Source of the DNA: Niabella sp.
GTDB lineage: Bacteria > Bacteroidota > Bacteroidia > Chitinophagales > Chitinophagaceae
Assembly: GCA_017744715.1 (NCBI GenBank)
Contig: JAGIAT010000004.1
Coordinates: 186,001-250,000 of the forward strand
DNA: 64,000 bases
Direction of reading: 5' to 3'
Below, one piece after another: positions 24,137-33,114 of the stretch. The notes beneath the pieces are model-generated. The model did not search any database. It saw nothing but the letters and a program-made list of their open reading frames with translations, and had not been told where the DNA came from. Made by a program: the position numbers and the translations under genes. Numbering within the stretch: the stretch's first letter is position 1; each line of letters begins with the position of its first letter.

Positions 24137-25474
24137 ATGAATTACAAGAAAGAAGCCAGAAATACTTTACTGCTCGCATTCCCCATTATTCTTGGCGAAA
24201 TTGCGCAGATCTCTTTGCACCTGGTAGATACCGCAATGATCGGTGCGCTGGGATATAAAGAGCTGGCTGCTGCTGCATTGGTACTCAACGTAATCAATAT
24301 CCCCTTTGTATTGGGCATCGGGGTAACGATTTCTGTGGCGCAAATGGTTTCACTGGCTCATGGAAAATATGACCGTCAGTTGATCTCGCATTACCTGTAT
24401 AACGGCTTTATTCTTTGTACCCTTGCCGCCATCGTGATTGCGGCGGCCATCGTTGCAGGCACCGAAGTGCTCTATCACCTGGACCAGGATCCGGAAGTAG
24501 TAGCCTATGCGGCTCCGCTGATGCGGGTTATGGGTATCTCCATTATACCGATGATCCTGTTTATGACCCTGAAACAGTTTGCAGACGGGCTGCAATATAC
24601 CAAAACGGCCATGGTGTTGTCTATAACCGCCATTCCGCTGAATGCGCTCCTGAACTGGGTGTTTATTTACGGACATTGGGGCGTTCCGGAATTTGGGCTG
24701 ATCGGCGCCGGTTATGCCACGCTCATCACCCGTACGGCCATTTTTATTGCCCTGGCCCTGGTGATCCTGAACCACCGCGTGTTCCGGCCCTATATGGCCG
24801 TTGCAAAAAATCAGTGGAAACTGAATGGTCCTACATTCCGGCAATTGTTAAAAATCGGCATTCCCAGCAGCCTCCAGATCGGGATGGAAGCCGGGGCCTT
24901 TGCCGTTTCGGGTATCTTAATGGGTACGATTCATGCCACCACCCAGGCCGCGCATCAGATCGCATTGAGCTGCGCTTCTTTTACGTTCATGGTATCCATG
25001 GGACTTTCGCAAGCCGGTTCCATCCGCGTAAGCACCGCCTTTGGTGCAAAGGATCTGAAACGCATTTCCGTAATCGGAAAAAGCACCATTGTGCTGGCGC
25101 TGATCTACGGATCTTTCTGTTGCCTGCTCTTTATCCTGCTGCGCAACCAGCTGCCGCAGCTCTTTAACAAGAATACGGAAGTGCTTTCGTTGGCCGCAAC
25201 CTTCCTGTTACTGGCAGCCGTTTTCCAGATCTCCGATTCCATACAGGCCATCAGCGCCGGTTTGTTGCGGGGCATCAAAGATGTAAATGTCCCTACCATT
25301 TTTATTGCCATCGCCTATTGGGTCTTGGGCATTCCGATCGGATGCCTGCTGGCCTTTCATTTTAACATGGGTGGTGTGGGCATCTGGCTAGGATTGATCG
25401 TAGGCCTTACCGTTTCTGCGTTGTTTTTAACATTGCGGTTTTTGAAAAAGGCGAAAAGCCAATTGATTGTCTAA
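24137..25474 (+). CDS. MATE-family multidrug/Na+ efflux transporter (NorM type)
   Basis: The 445-residue protein has 12 hydrophobic helices in two homologous halves. The first half starts AFPIILGEIAQISLHLVDTAM with the IGALGYKELAAAAL continuation, and the second with LKIGIPSSLQIGMEAGAFAV; both are typical MATE half starts. VSMGLSQAGSIRVSTAFGA is the conserved segment of the second half. Members export cationic drugs or dyes in exchange for Na+ or H+. It is followed 21 bases later by a broken small membrane gene. Confidence 0.92.
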   Translation: MNYKKEARNTLLLAFPIILGEIAQISLHLVDTAMIGALGYKELAAAALVLNVINIPFVLGIGVTISVAQMVSLAHGKYDRQLISHYLYNGFILCTLAAIVIAAAIVAGTEVLYHLDQDPEVVAYAAPLMRVMGISIIPMILFMTLKQFADGLQYTKTAMVLSITAIPLNALLNWVFIYGHWGVPEFGLIGAGYATLITRTAIFIALALVILNHRVFRPYMAVAKNQWKLNGPTFRQLLKIGIPSSLQIGMEAGAFAVSGILMGTIHATTQAAHQIALSCASFTFMVSMGLSQAGSIRVSTAFGAKDLKRISVIGKSTIVLALIYGSFCCLLFILLRNQLPQLFNKNTEVLSLAATFLLLAAVFQISDSIQAISAGLLRGIKDVNVPTIFIAIAYWVLGIPIGCLLAFHFNMGGVGIWLGLIVGLTVSALFLTLRFLKKAKSQLIV

Positions 25475-25495
25475 CTTCAGGTATATATACCATTG

Positions 25496-25990
25496 ATGCA
25501 GGATCCATTTGAAGCCAAACAACAAACAACGCCCATTAGCTGGGTTCGTGTCCTGGTTGCGGCCATTCCTGTTCTTGGTGTAACCTGCAGCAGCATCATG
25601 AACCCGGAAGAGGAGCTAAAAACAGCGCTGGAAAGTACCGGCGTCATCTTGCTATTCGCAATTATCTTGTTTTCGGTCATCTTCCTTATCGTTCGAAAAA
25701 TAAAGCCCCCTGCGGCTGGCACCTATCTTGCTCTTTCATCCAAAGGAATCCGGTACAGGAGATTAAAACTGATCGAGTGGGATAAGATCTGGTACTTATA
25801 TATTGAGAAATGGCGTGGCAAATCTGCCATAAAGTGACTGCCGATTAAAATCCTGGATCAGGATAAAGAAGTCGATATCCCGATAGACGGTCTTGATAAG
25901 AATGAAGAGCAGATCATGGAAGCGATCAAACATTTTTCCGAGGGACAACAGATCCAGATCCTTCACAAAGAAATATTCACAAACCAGTTG
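25496..25990 (+). pseudogene. Small two-helix membrane protein gene split by an in-frame TGA
   Basis: The first 113 residues hold two hydrophobic helices (VRVLVAAIPVLGVTC and STGVILLFAIILFSVIFLIV) and a PH-like strand segment (YLALSSKGIRYRRLKLIEWD). A TGA at 25835-25837 interrupts the frame, yet the same frame continues as LPIKILDQDKEVDIPIDGLD and NEEQIMEAIKHFSEGQQI to a stop at 25988-25990. The continuation has clear protein character and reads like the end of the PH-like domain. One nonsense change, a sequencing error or readthrough are the options. It lies downstream of the MATE gene on the same strand. The start is ATG 25496; a TTG lies directly before it. Confidence 0.6.
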
Positions 25991-26081
25991 ATCTGATCCA
26001 TTTTTATTTTCATTAACCCAGGCCGGTAAACTGGCCGCCGCGCCTTTGTCACGAAAGCTTTCGGGATTGCGCAAAAAAACC

Positions 26082-26668
26082 ACGAAGACTGGAAGACACA
26101 AAGAAACACAAAGAGAAACATAACCCTTAGTGCATCTTCGCGCTTTAGAGCCTTTGTGGCGGACATTAAAACCGCTGCATCTTTGCGTCGCTGCGTGAAA
26201 AAAAACGAAGGCTGAAAGACACCAGGAAACACAAAGAAGAGCTAAACTTTAGTGCATCTTCGCACCTTAAAATCTTTGTAGCAAACGCCTCAACCACTGC
26301 GTCTTCGCTCCTCTGCGTCGCTGCGTGAAAAAAAACGAAGGCTGAAACACACCAGGAAATACAAAGAAGAGCTAAACTTTATTGCATCTTCGCACCTTAG
26401 AATCTTTGTAGCAAACGCCTAAACCGCTGCGTCTTCGCTCCTTTGCGCCGTTGCGTGAAATAAAAACGAAGGCTGAAAGACACCAGGAAACACAAAGAAG
26501 AGCTAAGCTTTAGTGCATCTTCGTACCTTAGAATCTTTGTAGCAAACGCCTAAACCGCTGCGTCTTCGCTCCTTTGCGCCGTTGCGTGAAATAAGCACCA
26601 CTAAAACCGGAAGACACAAAGAGAACCTTAACCTTAGTGCATCTTCGTACCTTAAAGCCTTTGTGGTG
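26082..26668 (+). repeat. Tandem repeat block, five units of about 123-131 bp
   Basis: Units begin with ACGAAG at 26082, 26205, 26335 and 26466 (periods 123, 130, 131) and a fifth, partial unit runs from about 26595. Each holds the words AACACAAAGAAGAGC, TTAGTGCATCTTCG, TCTTTGTAGC and CTTTGCG..GCGTGAAA. Units two to four are nearly identical, the outer ones diverged. The block occupies the space between the broken gene and the propeller-phosphoesterase gene; no protein is encoded. The same family occurs inverted at 7816-8097. Confidence 0.9.
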
Positions 26669-26687
26669 CCTAGTTATTCATGAAGCA

Positions 26688-29135
26688 TCAATCATCATCA
26701 TCGTCCTCTCCTTTCTTTTTCTTTTCGGGGAATTTTAAGAACGCCGCCCGTACCGGGGAAGGCGCCGGAGTTCCTTTGATGCCCATCCAAAGGATATCAT
26801 TGAATACCAGGTCCGGAACCGCATCTTCTTTCGACCAGTCGAACTGTTCGCTCCAAACGGCCAGCTTCCCCTGTGCAGGGTTGCGCTCCAGCAGGTTGAT
26901 AGTTGCAGGCAGATGATCGAATGCAGTGAAATCGGGGGTGGCGGTAAAACAACGCCACATGGGTGTTGCCGCTGCATCATATTGCGTCATGGGCGGCATT
27001 CCCAGGATTAATTCAAGGGTGCGCAACATGCCGGAGGTGGAATACATGGTATGATCTACCGACCGCCGTTTTACATAGGGGCTGATCACATAAGCGGTAC
27101 TCCGGTGCGCGTCCACATGATCAGGCCCGTTTTGGGCATCGTCTTCCAGGATGAAGATGGCGCATTCCTTCCAGATCGGGCTCTTGCTGATATAATCTAC
27201 AAACATCCCCACGGCCAGGTCGTTATCGGCCACATGTGCAAAAGGCGTTTTTCGGCCGGCACGCATGCCTTCGGTATGATCGTTACCAAAACGCAATGTG
27301 GTTAGTTGCGGAAGCGCATCGGCGGCTACCAATGAGTCAAAATCCTGCTTCCATTGCCGGAAACGGGTGGTATCGGCCACGCCCAGGTCGTAACCGGTAT
27401 AGCCCCGGGCAAAATTCCCGTTTAGCACATCCAGCTTTGCCTTTCCATTATCGACAAATTCGCCGTAAGTTCGGAAAGACACCTTGTTCCGTGCAGCATG
27501 ATCCCATATAAACCCATCGCGGTTGTTGGCAATGTTACGTTCACCTTCCCCGCCATAAGTACCACCCCTGCCACCATAACTTGAGGGCCATGTTTTTTCC
27601 AGATAGTCAGTAGCATAAGCGCCCATACTCCAGTTATGTCCGTCCGCACTTACTTCCGCATCTACATAAAAGTTATCCAGCAATACAAAATCCTTTACAA
27701 TCTTATGATGGTTGGGCGTGATCTTTTCTCCAAAAAGACAAAGACTGCTGTCGCCATTTCCCTGCGCAACATCCCCCAGCACCTGGTCATAGGTACGGTT
27801 TTCTTTGATCACATAAAATACATGCCTGATGGGTGAAGCAGCCCCTACCTTCATCGGTACCGGGTTCCCCGCTTCTCCCTGGGCGGTCAGTTCCTTATCT
27901 TTTGAATAAGGGGTATTCTGGTAAACGGCATGCGAATATGCAGCCAGCTGCGCCGGTGTGGGTGTATTGATAAAACTTAAAGTACCGCGAAACAAGCCCG
28001 CGATGTATTGTACCTGTGCCGGACGGCTGCTGTCGCCGGCGTGCCGCAACACCACTTCTTTTTTATTCACCGGATTGGGACCATAGGGGTTGGCCATTGA
28101 CGACATGCCCTTGCCATTGGTAACCAGGATCTGCTTTCCTGCCACCTTTACATTGGTAGGATACCAGCCCACCGGAATAAATCCTTTGGAAACCGATTTT
28201 GAAGGAACCGATACATCGAAAACGGCCAGGCAGTTATTATCTGCATTGGCCACATAAAGGGTCTTTTCATCTGCTGAAAGCGCTACCCCGTTACTGGTAG
28301 AACCGCTGGGCGCGTTGGGATAAAGGGCCGCATTCAATGTTTCGATAACCTTGTTTGTAGCCGTATTGATCACCGATACGGAATTATCATTGGCATTGGC
28401 TACATACAGCAGTTTACCGCTTTTGCTGATACAGATCTCGTTCGGGTGATTGCCCGTGGTAACAGAGGCCACGATCTTTTGACCGGCAACATCCCATACC
28501 AGTAATTTACGGCCGCCCCAAACACTGATATATAATTTTTTACGGTCGGGCGATAGTTTACAGGTATACGCTTCCGATCCCAAACTGGTTTTACTTTTTA
28601 CCTTTTTGGTAGCAAGATCAAATATATACAGGCTGCTGTCTTCCCGGGTAACCACAAAAAGCTGGTTGCTGGTTTTATCATCCACATCCAACCCCGCAGT
28701 ACCGATACGGTTCGGCCATTTTTCGCCCAACACAAAAGAGTCTTTTAAAGCCAGGCGGTTATTTTGTACATCATACCGCTTTACCATATTATCATGCCCG
28801 CCGGACGCATACAGGTAGCGGTCATTGCTGCTAAAGGCCAGCCCGTACCAGGATTTGGCGATCACGATGCTATCGATCCTTTTTTTTGTAACCAGGTTGA
28901 TCAGATCAATCGTTTGTGTGCTTTGTCCGTTATTGGTAACGGCTGCCAGGCGCCCGCTGTTACTGATCACCAGGTTCAGCGGAAGATCTCCCAGGGGTGC
29001 ATGGGTACCGGCAGGCGTCAGCGACCAGCCATTGGGTAATAAAATTTTATCACGTTCAACCCGGGGCTGCGAAAAACCAGGAACCATCATAACAGTCAGT
29101 ACAATTGCAGCAATAAAGCGGGATACCAGATTCAT
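26688..29135 (-). CDS. Secreted YVTN beta-propeller fused to a phosphoesterase (AcpA/PLC-like) domain
   Basis: The 815-residue protein has a signal peptide (MNLVSRFIAAIVLTVMMVPG..FSQ), then a seven-bladed-type propeller with YVTN repeats (LYASGGHDNMVKRYDV, KLYISVWGGRKLLVWD, LLYVANANDNSVSVINTATN, TLYVANADNNCLAVFDV) up to about residue 390. The C-terminal half reads RHVFYVIKENRTYDQVLGD, DAEVSADGHNWSM, FGNDHTEGM and ILEDDAQNGPDHVDAHR, the metal and phosphate-binding motifs of the acid phosphatase/phospholipase C group of the alkaline phosphatase superfamily. The protein ends in a Lys-rich then poly-Asp tail (KKKKGEDDDDD). It is probably periplasmic or surface-exposed. The substrate is unknown. 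Confidence 0.88.
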   Translation of the reverse strand: MNLVSRFIAAIVLTVMMVPGFSQPRVERDKILLPNGWSLTPAGTHAPLGDLPLNLVISNSGRLAAVTNNGQSTQTIDLINLVTKKRIDSIVIAKSWYGLAFSSNDRYLYASGGHDNMVKRYDVQNNRLALKDSFVLGEKWPNRIGTAGLDVDDKTSNQLFVVTREDSSLYIFDLATKKVKSKTSLGSEAYTCKLSPDRKKLYISVWGGRKLLVWDVAGQKIVASVTTGNHPNEICISKSGKLLYVANANDNSVSVINTATNKVIETLNAALYPNAPSGSTSNGVALSADEKTLYVANADNNCLAVFDVSVPSKSVSKGFIPVGWYPTNVKVAGKQILVTNGKGMSSMANPYGPNPVNKKEVVLRHAGDSSRPAQVQYIAGLFRGTLSFINTPTPAQLAAYSHAVYQNTPYSKDKELTAQGEAGNPVPMKVGAASPIRHVFYVIKENRTYDQVLGDVAQGNGDSSLCLFGEKITPNHHKIVKDFVLLDNFYVDAEVSADGHNWSMGAYATDYLEKTWPSSYGGRGGTYGGEGERNIANNRDGFIWDHAARNKVSFRTYGEFVDNGKAKLDVLNGNFARGYTGYDLGVADTTRFRQWKQDFDSLVAADALPQLTTLRFGNDHTEGMRAGRKTPFAHVADNDLAVGMFVDYISKSPIWKECAIFILEDDAQNGPDHVDAHRSTAYVISPYVKRRSVDHTMYSTSGMLRTLELILGMPPMTQYDAAATPMWRCFTATPDFTAFDHLPATINLLERNPAQGKLAVWSEQFDWSKEDAVPDLVFNDILWMGIKGTPAPSPVRAAFLKFPEKKKKGEDDDDD

Positions 29136-29582
29136 GTTACAAATTAATTGTTTTTGCTTTTAATCACCACGGGCAACGGTGATAAATAAGGGAAAGTTAA
29201 TATGGAATTTGAAAATTTGAAGATGTGAAAATATGAAAATATGAAAATGTGGAAATGTGGAAATGTGGAAATGAAGACCCGGACTTATTTGACGGTCTTT
29301 TTCCCAGTGGAAATTCCACATCAGGCATCAAACGGAATTTAACCTGGAACAAACCCCCTTTGTCCTCTCAAGTCTTCCTGCCCCCCAAAAGCCCAACCGG
29401 AAACAAGCGTTCAGCATTCAGCATTTAGCATTCGGCTTCCAGACTATATCATCAAGCATCAAACGGATCCCACCTGGAACTTTAAAACTGGAACCTGAAC
29501 CCCGCCCCTAACCTGACAAAATGACCTTACCACCCGCGATGGTATTGCATTTGATGTACAAAGGAAAAAATTTCTACGAACT
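29136..29582. other. Intergenic region with repeat, upstream of htpG
   Basis: No gene is visible. Most of the region is the composite repeat at 29204-29482. I found no exact TAnnTTTG element for htpG in the remaining 100 bases. Confidence 0.5.
29204..29482 (+). repeat. Composite repeat with GTGGAAAT core, copy 1
   Basis: A 79-bp core (29204-29282) starts GGAATTTGAAAATTTGAAGA, continues with GAAAATATG and GTGGAAAT words in tandem and ends AAATGAAGACCCGG. A second conserved part (about 29386-29482) holds GAAACAAGCGTTCAGCATTC and CAGCATTTAGCATTC words. Both parts occur inverted at 45441-45650, with a core of exactly the same length and the same ends. Confidence 0.8.
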
Positions 29583-31469
29583 ATGATACAAGAAAAAGGC
29601 TCCATTTCCATTCATACGGAGAATATTTTCCCCATTATTAAAAAGTTCCTCTATTCCGACCACGAGATCTTCCTTCGTGAGCTGGTTTCCAATGCGGTAG
29701 ATGCCATTCAAAAGGCCAAACGCCTGGCATCCCTGGGACAGTTCAACGGGGAGATCGGCGCGCCGTTGGTGGATGTAAAAGTGGACAAAGCGGCGAAAAC
29801 CATCACTATTTCCGATAACGGGATCGGGATGACCGCTGAAGAGATTAAAAAATATATTAACCAGATCGCTTTCTCCGGCGCGGAGGAGTTTATGGAAAAA
29901 TTCAAGGAGGCAAAGGATGCCTCGGAAATCATCGGCCGTTTCGGGCTTGGTTTCTATTCGGCATTTATGGTGGCGGATCGCGTAGAGATCCAGACCCTGA
30001 GTTTTCAGCCGGGTGCAACTGCTGCAAAATGGTCCTGCGATGGCAGCACAGAATTTGAGATCAGCGAAGGCAGCCGCACCACAAGAGGTACCGATGTGAT
30101 CCTGTATGTAAACGATGAAAACCAGGATTTCCTGGAAAGCCACCGCATTGAAAGCATCCTGAACAAATATGCAAAATTCCTACCCGTTCCGGTTCAGTTT
30201 GGCACTAAAACAGAAAGCGAACCCGATGGCGAAGACGAAGAAGGCAAACCCAAATATAAAAGTGTTGAAGTTCCCAACATCATCAATACCGGTGTACCTA
30301 TCTGGACGAAGGCGCCCAGTGAACTGAAGGATGAAGACTACCTGAACTTTTACCGGGAGCTGTATCCGATGAGTGAAGACCCGCTGTTCTGGATCCACCT
30401 GAACGTGGATTACCCCTTCCACCTCACCGGTGTGTTGTATTTCCCCAAGATCAAAAACGATATCGAGCTGCAGCGCAACAAGATCAAACTGTACAGCCGC
30501 CAGGTATTTATTACCGACGAGGTTAAAGATATCGTGCCCGAATTTCTGATGCTGCTGCACGGGGTGATTGATTCGCCGGATATACCGCTGAACGTATCCC
30601 GCTCCTTCCTGCAATCAGATGGCAATGTAAAAAAGATCAATACTTATATTACTAAAAAAGTAGCGGATAAACTGGCGGAACTGTTCAAGAACGACCGCAA
30701 GGGTTATGAGGAAAAGTGGAATGATATCGGTGTGTTTGTAAAATACGGCGCCATCAGCGAACCCAAGTTCTGGGAACGTGCCAAAGACTTTGTATTGCTG
30801 GGCAACACGAAGAAAGCCTACTATACACTAAACGAGTACAAAGACTTTGTAACACCGGAGCAAACAGATAAGGACGGTAACCTCGTATACCTGTATACAC
30901 CCAATGCAGAAAAGCAGGATGGTTATATACAGGCAGCCAACCGGAAGGGATATGATGTGTTGCTGATGGACAGCCCGCTCGACAACCATTTTATCAGTCA
31001 CCTGGAACGCGACCTGGAAAAAACCCAGATCAAGCGGGTGGATGCCGATGTACTGGAGAAGCTGATCGACAAAGGAGAAACGATCTCCAGCAATTTATCC
31101 GAAGAGCAAACCAAGGAAATAAAAGAGGTTTTTGAAAAAGCCATTACCAAACCGGGGATGGACGTAACCGTTGAAACGCTTTCTGCGGAAGCCATGCCGG
31201 TAACCGTTACCATGGATGAGTTTATGCGCCGCATGAAGGATATGGCCGCCATGGGTGGTGGTATGAGCTTTTACGGAGCCATGCCCGATAAATACAAGGT
31301 AGCTATCAATGCCAACCATCCGCTGGCCACAAAGATCCTGGCAGAGACCAACGCCGATGCCCGTCAGGCACTGGCACAACAGGCCTTTGACCTGGCGCTG
31401 CTGGCACAGGGTATGCTTACCGGCGCAGAGCTTACTTCCTTTGTGGAACGAAGTGTGAAGATGATCTGA
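29583..31469 (+). CDS. htpG: Molecular chaperone HtpG (Hsp90)
   Basis: The 628-residue protein is a complete bacterial Hsp90: N-terminal GHKL ATPase domain with FLRELVSNAVDAIQKAK, ISDNGIGMTAEEI and IGRFGLGFYSAFMVADRV, middle domain with LYFPKIKNDIELQRNKIKLY and the catalytic-Arg region LNVSRSFLQSD, and a C-terminal dimerisation domain. An insertion (ESEPDGEDEEGKPKYKS) gives a charged loop. It assists folding and remodelling of client proteins in the cytoplasm. A terminator follows at 31498-31530. An operator for heat-shock control was not recognised. Confidence 0.97.
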   Translation: MIQEKGSISIHTENIFPIIKKFLYSDHEIFLRELVSNAVDAIQKAKRLASLGQFNGEIGAPLVDVKVDKAAKTITISDNGIGMTAEEIKKYINQIAFSGAEEFMEKFKEAKDASEIIGRFGLGFYSAFMVADRVEIQTLSFQPGATAAKWSCDGSTEFEISEGSRTTRGTDVILYVNDENQDFLESHRIESILNKYAKFLPVPVQFGTKTESEPDGEDEEGKPKYKSVEVPNIINTGVPIWTKAPSELKDEDYLNFYRELYPMSEDPLFWIHLNVDYPFHLTGVLYFPKIKNDIELQRNKIKLYSRQVFITDEVKDIVPEFLMLLHGVIDSPDIPLNVSRSFLQSDGNVKKINTYITKKVADKLAELFKNDRKGYEEKWNDIGVFVKYGAISEPKFWERAKDFVLLGNTKKAYYTLNEYKDFVTPEQTDKDGNLVYLYTPNAEKQDGYIQAANRKGYDVLLMDSPLDNHFISHLERDLEKTQIKRVDADVLEKLIDKGETISSNLSEEQTKEIKEVFEKAITKPGMDVTVETLSAEAMPVTVTMDEFMRRMKDMAAMGGGMSFYGAMPDKYKVAINANHPLATKILAETNADARQALAQQAFDLALLAQGMLTGAELTSFVERSVKMI

Positions 31470-31497
31470 TGATTATAAAAATATAAACAAACCCTTT

Positions 31498-31530
31498 AAA
31501 AAGCGCGGGATACGATCCGGCGCTTTTTTT
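31498..31530 (+). terminator. Intrinsic terminator of htpG
   Basis: AAAAAGCGC (31498-31506) pairs with GCGCTTTTT (31520-31528), with an inner GGAT/ATCC stem and a run of eight Ts. Confidence 0.85.
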
Positions 31531-31555
31531 TGATACTTATACCTGTTTCATTTAC

Positions 31556-31563
31556 TATTTTTG
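31556..31563 (+). promoter_or_regulatory. -7 element of the gene at 31582
   Basis: TATTTTTG matches TAnnTTTG, with TTTG at 31529-31532 upstream at a 23-base spacing (overlapping the htpG terminator tail). It supports the ATG at 31582 over the TTG at 31561. Confidence 0.6.
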
Positions 31564-31581
31564 CGGATAAAACAAGTTGCT

Positions 31582-33051
31582 ATGAGACACTTTATTTTAC
31601 TGCTAACATTTATTACCCCGGTTTTTAACCTGAATGCACAAGAGCTCAGATATATAACCGGCGCTAAAATTGAAAACTATGACAATATTTATTTCAGGCT
31701 ATTCCGCCAGGACGAACATGCATTATATGCTTACAGTTATGTAAAACCTGATTTCTATATCGACATTTTTGATAAGGAAAAGCTACAGGCTGCAGCACAT
31801 ATTAAGATCCCCTTCCCTTCAAAAGACTCCATTAGTTTCAGTGTTGAAGACCTGTTTATACTCCAGGACCGGTACCTGGCGTTTTACTCCTATTTTGACA
31901 AATCGGAAAAATCAGAAAAACTGGAAATGATCGCTTTTGATAAAAAGGGCAGTCGTATCGGGGAGCCCAAACTCATTGATAATTCCGAAGGCAAAAACGA
32001 ACGCCGTGCCGGCGCTTTCGCTGTTTTTAACAGACCTGCAGAACACAAATTTCTGTCTTACGGTTTTAAAAAGATCAAGCGCAGCAATTATATAAATATT
32101 GATCACTTCGACTATGCAGGCAATAAATTAAAGTCGCAGGATTTTGTTGTGAATAATTCCTGGGGGGTTGTTCTTGCAACATTCAATGATGACAGTTATA
32201 TCCGGCTGATAAGAGGAAGCGCCGGTAAGTGGAATTTACAATGGGAAGTGAATATTTACAGTCCTGCTTCAAGCGAAGCCCGTGTGATCAGGTTGAGAAA
32301 ACCAGAAGCGGCAACGCTTTTTGTCTCTGACATGTTCCGTTCTTATATCGATGACAATGACATGCTCCATTTACTATCGCCTTATATTACAAGTGCTTTG
32401 TCGGAAAAAGCCGTAGGGTTATACCATGCTAAAATAGATCTCAAAACACAAACACTGATCAAGGAGGCCGTCATCCCGTTTAAAACCGGTACTGCGCTAA
32501 ATGCAGACGATGCCGACTTCAACCTCTCTTCCGGCGTACTCACCCACTTAATAGCCACAAAAAATGGGCTCAGGGCCATTTTTGAAAGCCGGTTAATGAC
32601 CTCCACATATGGCGTTCCCACGCAATACAGGATCGGGAACGTTATTGCATTTGACCTGGACAGTAACGATGTGGCACAGGATATAAAAGTTTTGAGAAAA
32701 AAACAAAATACCAGTCCTGCAAAAATGAACTACTCAAGCTTTACAACGCTCAACCATAACGACACCACCTACTGTGTTTACAATGAGCTGCCGGAAAACC
32801 TGCAGCGATCGGATAGCCGGTTAAAAAATGTAAATGGTAACCGGATCGATGAAACAGTCGTTGTTTATGCCAATTTGAGCAGTGATCCGGTAAAAAGCAA
32901 TATCTTAATAGACAAAGCCGGCAAATCGGGCACCGATGCAGTGATGCCGGGAACTTCTATAAAAGATACATTTAAAAAAGGGACGCTCTACATCTTAAGG
33001 CGGATCAACAATGAAGTTTATCTTACAAAAATCTTTAGGGATCCACTTTAG
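31582..33051 (+). CDS. Secreted hypothetical protein, repeat-strand architecture
   Basis: The 489-residue protein has a signal peptide (MRHFILLLTFITPVFNLNAQ). The mature part alternates short strands and charged turns (YYSYVKPDFYIDIFDKEK-like segments, LEMIAFDKKGSRIGEPKLI, YINIDHFDYAGNKLKSQDF), which suggests a beta-propeller or other all-beta fold, but I recognise no catalytic motif or family. It has its own promoter directly after htpG and converges with the metallophosphoesterase gene. No function is proposed. Confidence 0.7.
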   Translation: MRHFILLLTFITPVFNLNAQELRYITGAKIENYDNIYFRLFRQDEHALYAYSYVKPDFYIDIFDKEKLQAAAHIKIPFPSKDSISFSVEDLFILQDRYLAFYSYFDKSEKSEKLEMIAFDKKGSRIGEPKLIDNSEGKNERRAGAFAVFNRPAEHKFLSYGFKKIKRSNYINIDHFDYAGNKLKSQDFVVNNSWGVVLATFNDDSYIRLIRGSAGKWNLQWEVNIYSPASSEARVIRLRKPEAATLFVSDMFRSYIDDNDMLHLLSPYITSALSEKAVGLYHAKIDLKTQTLIKEAVIPFKTGTALNADDADFNLSSGVLTHLIATKNGLRAIFESRLMTSTYGVPTQYRIGNVIAFDLDSNDVAQDIKVLRKKQNTSPAKMNYSSFTTLNHNDTTYCVYNELPENLQRSDSRLKNVNGNRIDETVVVYANLSSDPVKSNILIDKAGKSGTDAVMPGTSIKDTFKKGTLYILRRINNEVYLTKIFRDPL

Positions 33052-33114
33052 ATCATCACTGCCCTAATTCTTCCCCGGCATTGGGTTTGAACCGCACGCC
33101 CGTCGGGCTCATCT

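Noticed and set aside
26082..26668. Regular repeats considered as a CRISPR array
   Set aside because: Units are about 130 bp and repeated over their whole length, with no short repeat/unique spacer pattern and no cas genes.
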